Origin: Turbatrix aceti
Taxonomy: Eukaryota; Nematoda; Chromadorea; Rhabditida; Panagrolaimidae
Assembly: GCA_963969345.1 (NCBI GenBank)
Contig: OZ017770.1
Span: 7,201,246 to 7,265,245, forward strand
Direction: 5' to 3'
DNA: 64,000 nt
The translations under genes were made by a program, and so were the position numbers. The notes beneath the pieces are model-generated. The model ran no database searches, was not told the DNA's origin, and saw nothing but the letters and a program-made list of their open reading frames with translations. Positions 60,836 through 64,000 of the stretch are shown piece after piece; positions within the stretch are counted from its first letter, which is position 1, and every line of letters starts with the position of its first letter.

Positions 60836-61878
60836 CTACAGGAGCGTCATTAGGGAAGTCATGAGTTTCTTTGCATCCGGTGACGATGCCCACCCGGCAG
60901 TAGTTGCATTGAGCAGAAATGTACGCACTTTTCCGTGCTGTTCTTCGTAAATGGTAAGTCTATCCTTAAAAAAAGCAAACAACAATTAAATTAATAAATA
61001 GTTCTGCAGCTCAAATTATAATAGTTCATGGAAGTTATTTTATCACTCACATATAGTTCCTGGACGTGTTTTGTCAGCGCCTGATTCACTATCTGGTCCA
61101 CGCTCAGGGCCGCATTGGGGGGCTGCGGGAAGGGAACGGCGTTGTCAGTGTACGTCAGCGACGAAAGCGCCATCATGCTGTAACAACAGAATAAGTTTAC
61201 TTCTCGTCAAGAATTTTTCTTGCTTACAACTGTTCTGAAACATGCGACGGATAAAATACCCCGAAGTCATTCAATTTTTTTTGAGTTGACAGAAGTGAAT
61301 TTTTAATTGCCTTCATGGAGCTGACATCATCTGTGGTGAGCGGCGGCAGGGCTACGGTAAGCTTTTCCGCAATGTCTAAAAAACAGTTGTTAGGGGATGT
61401 TGACTTCAAGGGCAGTCGAGTTGCGACACGTGCTCCAATTTCCATAACTGTAAGTTTTCTTACCATATAAACTGGTACTTTTTAAGCCGCCAAAATTCTT
61501 CGCCGCATCTTTGGTTGATATTTCTCGTACTTCGTCTTTTTCGCCGGCATTTCTGAGTTTGCGTTTTCGCGTGCCGGCAAAGTTGGCAGACTTGAAGGCA
61601 TTCAGATATTCTTCCTTTCGCTGTAGAATGCGGCATACGTTGCTCTTCGCAATGGAGTATCGTTCTGCTATACTCGCCTGGCTCAGAAAGTGGTTTGATT
61701 CCGCCAACTTGATCAGTTTCACTTTTTCTTCCAAAGTCAGTTCCTTGTATGGCTTCTTTTTTTTCTTTGCTGGCGATTCCGGATCAGCCGGGTCAGGCAG
61801 GGTTTCGGATTTAAAAGTTGGTTCAAGAGGGGTCGTTGAGGGACGCGTGGACTCGCTTAGCAAGACGTTGGTCGTCAT
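60836..61878 (-). CDS. psq / CENP-B-type helix-turn-helix protein
   Basis: 272 residues from four exons (61464-61878, 61228-61375, 61051-61177, 60836-60964). After a Pro/Ser-rich N terminus and a Lys run (KKKKKPYKELTLEEKVKLIK), residues ~45-95 form a helix-turn-helix of the pipsqueak/CENP-B-N type: LTLEEKVKLIKLAESNHFLS, QASIAERYSIAKSNVCRILQ, RKEEYLNAF. A nuclear basic stretch follows (GTRKRKLRN). The C-terminal half is helical (LSVDQIVNQALTKHVQELYD, RLTIYEEQHGKVRTFLL) and may be a dimerisation region. It lacks the DDE domain of pogo-type transposases, so it is best read as a domesticated or host DNA-binding factor. Start lies 5 nt after a GTTGCAG acceptor. Confidence 0.82.
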
Positions 61879-64000
61879 TGTACCTGCAACGTTGACAATT
61901 TTAACATTAAGCCAGAAATTTTGGGGTGATAAAAGCTAGCTGACAATTAACAGAAAAGAAAAGTCAATCCATCAATGTAATTGTTTGAGCAAAAAACGAG
62001 CCGTATTTAGAACGAGTTCTTAAATAGAGAGAAAGTTTGCTTTGACGCATTTCTCATAGTTGTTCAGGATCGCTGTCGCAAAAAGTTGATAAAGAACACT
62101 TGGGATTGAAAATTCATAGTATCCGCATGAGAAAGGAGCGCGATTAGCGATAATAAAAAACAAGTGTCATATCAGCATAAAATTGAAACACCCTCTTTTT
62201 GGTTTTGTTTTGGGGTGTCGGTTCGTGAAAAGTGAAATTAAAAGTGACGAATGAACAACAACGTCTCAATTTTAAAAGCATGTTCCTACCTCAGGATTAT
62301 AACCCTGCTAAGCGCCACCGCTCTTACCCATGAGGCACATTATTAAAAATGCTATAAACGATTATGAGTTGCCCAAAACACTTCTTTTGAAGCCACTCTT
62401 TGCCCCAAACGCTTGCGAGAGCTTTACTTTTGTACTAGAAAGGCAATTAGGTACATGGCAAAATATCAGCAAAAAAGTTCACCAGCACCAAAAGGATGGA
62501 TAACCTTCACTTTCCACAGCAGCGAAACTACAGACTAAAGCGATTGGAATCGACTGGTGATTTGGATAAAAACGGAAATGATTTGACCGCTGGTGATTTA
62601 AACGCCCCCTTTAATGCCAGTGGAACGTTCTGTCCACAAAAAATGTAAATCCTTGCAAACCTATCAACTCGCCGGATATCTGTATACTGCGTTAACAAAA
62701 AAATCCTAATTGAAGCACGGCGCTTTTGTGGTATATTGTCACATAGTACTCCATTGAATGACCCGATTTCTTTTTTTTATTACAAAAAAAATAACATGCG
62801 TGTGTACTAATGCCAGAGGCTTATTTTTTTGTTAATCCAAGTCAACAACACACAAAAAAAGGGATATTCGGTGGCCCTGTGTTAATCTGGAACCTGTTCA
62901 CCCATTCACCTGGTCAGTGAAAAGGAAAATGGAAAATCAGTGACCGGCTAAAGTGTTATTTTTTTCCGTTTCAGGTGCTTCTTGAAAAACTGTTTTTTTA
63001 TTTTTGAACTGAAAGTAAAACCAAGTTAACGCAATGTGATAAAATTACCTTTCAAAAAAAATGAATGTCAACAAAAAAAGGTTACAAAGCTGTTCAAATT
63101 TGATTAAATAGCTTGCTGAAAGCTTTTTTTGTTATTTTTTAGCGTTCTTTGTGTTCGGTGATCAAATTTTGGTTGACCAACTGTTTACGTCTCCATATCT
63201 GCTGAATAAAGTGTGTGATTAATAAATAAATCTTTGCTAGCCCGTCGAAAGCCCCATGTTTTAACAATGCGTATGCTAAGAGATATTCGGATTTTTATAC
63301 AACAGACAGACGGCATATTACTTGCTGTCCCCTAAGACGGGAAAGCAAGCGTCAACATGCAAAGTTATTTTTGGCACTAGGGAATGTACGGAGAATGTCC
63401 ATTGAATATATTTATGATCATGCTGCGACCAACGCAATGTCTTTCATTAAATCCATACATGGGATCACATTTTGTCTAAGCCCTCGTCTGGAGAATGTCG
63501 GGGCTTATATATTTTGAAACAATTTTTTTTTGAAACATTATCAATTGCCAAATAATTTTTTGTTCATTTTGCTAAAAAAATAGACAGACCATGTTTTATG
63601 CTGCGTAACGCCCCCTGTTTTTTTGATACAACAAATGAGCTAATTGTTTTAGCTCAGTTTGTGGTTGCTTTTGGTTGAATGCCACCAATTTGGGGGATAA
63701 AACGGGCCAAAAAAAGTTCTGAGTACCACGATGCGTGTTGTTTTATGAAACTGCTTGGGCGTACTTAAAACAATAACCTAATAGCGTGCATACATTTTCC
63801 GGACTGAATAGCATCCGCCTCTATTCAGGGAGGACCCTTTGTTTTTCCCAATGGACCATTTGTGGAATTGGTGAAAAAAAGTTGTCAAACATGGAAATAT
63901 TGTCGTCTATCATGCTTTAACCAGTGCAAATCAATTACTCAGTCACGTCTTCGGGCCCACAGTATCGGTCGTGGTTGTTGAGATATATGCTGTATGCTTG
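61879..64000. other. terminal intergenic region
   Basis: 2.1 kb without a supported gene. A 60-nt tRNA-like sequence lies on the minus strand at 62283-62342. The rest is AT-rich with many homopolymer runs. Confidence 0.4.
62283..62342 (-). other. tRNA-like sequence (degenerate)
   Basis: Minus-strand sequence has a D-arm-like CTC-ATGGGTAA-GAG hairpin and a B-box-like GGTTATAATCC. It also has complementary ends (ATGTGCC with GGAACAT, one mismatch). It is only about 60 nt and lacks room for a proper anticodon arm. It is likely a decayed tRNA or tRNA-derived SINE end and probably not a functional tRNA. Confidence 0.25.

Noticed and set aside
61449..61464. An apparent 16-nt intron (GTAAG...TTACAG) in the psq-type gene that would restore frame
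   Set aside because: A normal 88-nt intron from the same donor to the TTTTTTAG acceptor at 61376-61377 also restores frame and gives the better total length, so the tiny intron is coincidence.
1..64000. CRISPR arrays, bacterial operons, rRNA genes
   Set aside because: Nothing of the kind is visible; introns and poly(A) signals throughout show eukaryotic nuclear DNA.

Overview
The window is metazoan nuclear DNA, most likely from a nematode that is not a close relative of Caenorhabditis. The reasons are short introns (mostly 45-100 bp) with U-rich TTTCAG or TTTTAG acceptors, intergenic DNA rich in poly-T and poly-A, an RTE-type LINE remnant, and a consensus splice acceptor sitting 0-29 nt upstream of the start codon in 13 of the 15 main gene models, as expected for spliced-leader trans-splicing. 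Another trans-splicing ecdysozoan, such as a tardigrade, cannot be excluded. No bacterial features, CRISPR arrays or rRNA genes were seen.

Layout. 0.5-1.7 kb: troponin T (+). 6.4-7.3 kb: RTE retrotransposon remnant (-). 8.2-10.6 kb: a ten-exon biogenic-amine/dopamine-like GPCR (+). 12.2-13.0 kb: an HHEX/PHA-2-class homeobox gene (+). 14.9-16.4 kb: an unrecognised, probably disordered 412-residue protein (+). 18.9-19.5 kb: an unrecognised 205-residue disordered protein (+). 20.8-23.9 kb: two adjacent secretory-pathway genes (-), one ending in a membrane anchor and both with SEA-like stretches. 24.1-24.4 kb: a possible small membrane protein (-). 24.5-26.4 kb: a secreted MAM-domain protein (+), convergent with sphingosine-1-phosphate lyase (-, 26.5-28.3 kb). 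29.0-33.9 kb: capicua (-), with the HMG box, the C-terminal C1 domain and a conserved N-terminal Cys/His block. 36.5-39.7 kb: a TM-(SMP-like)-C2-C1 protein (+), probably a membrane-contact lipid-transfer protein. 39.9-41.8 kb: a GRAMD4-like protein (-). 42.7-44.9 kb: an unrecognised type I membrane protein (-). 44.9-58.4 kb: a gene-poor 13.5 kb stretch. 58.4-60.5 kb: a ZSWIM3-N/FAR1-like zinc-binding regulator (+). 60.8-61.9 kb: a psq/CENP-B-type HTH protein (-). 61.9-64 kb: nothing convincing.

The genes do not form one pathway; this looks like an ordinary euchromatic neighbourhood. The recurring content is transcription factors (HHEX, capicua, psq-HTH, ZSWIM3-N-like) and lipid or membrane biology (S1P lyase, GRAMD4-like, C2-C1 protein). 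Exon models were built by hand from GT-AG boundaries and reading phase. For the models whose exons were summed (GPCR, HHEX, 14.9 kb orphan, 460-residue secreted protein, MAM protein, S1P lyase, capicua, C2-C1 protein, GRAMD4-like, ZSWIM3-N-like, psq protein), the total coding length divides by three. Family calls come from recognised motifs and were not checked by any search.
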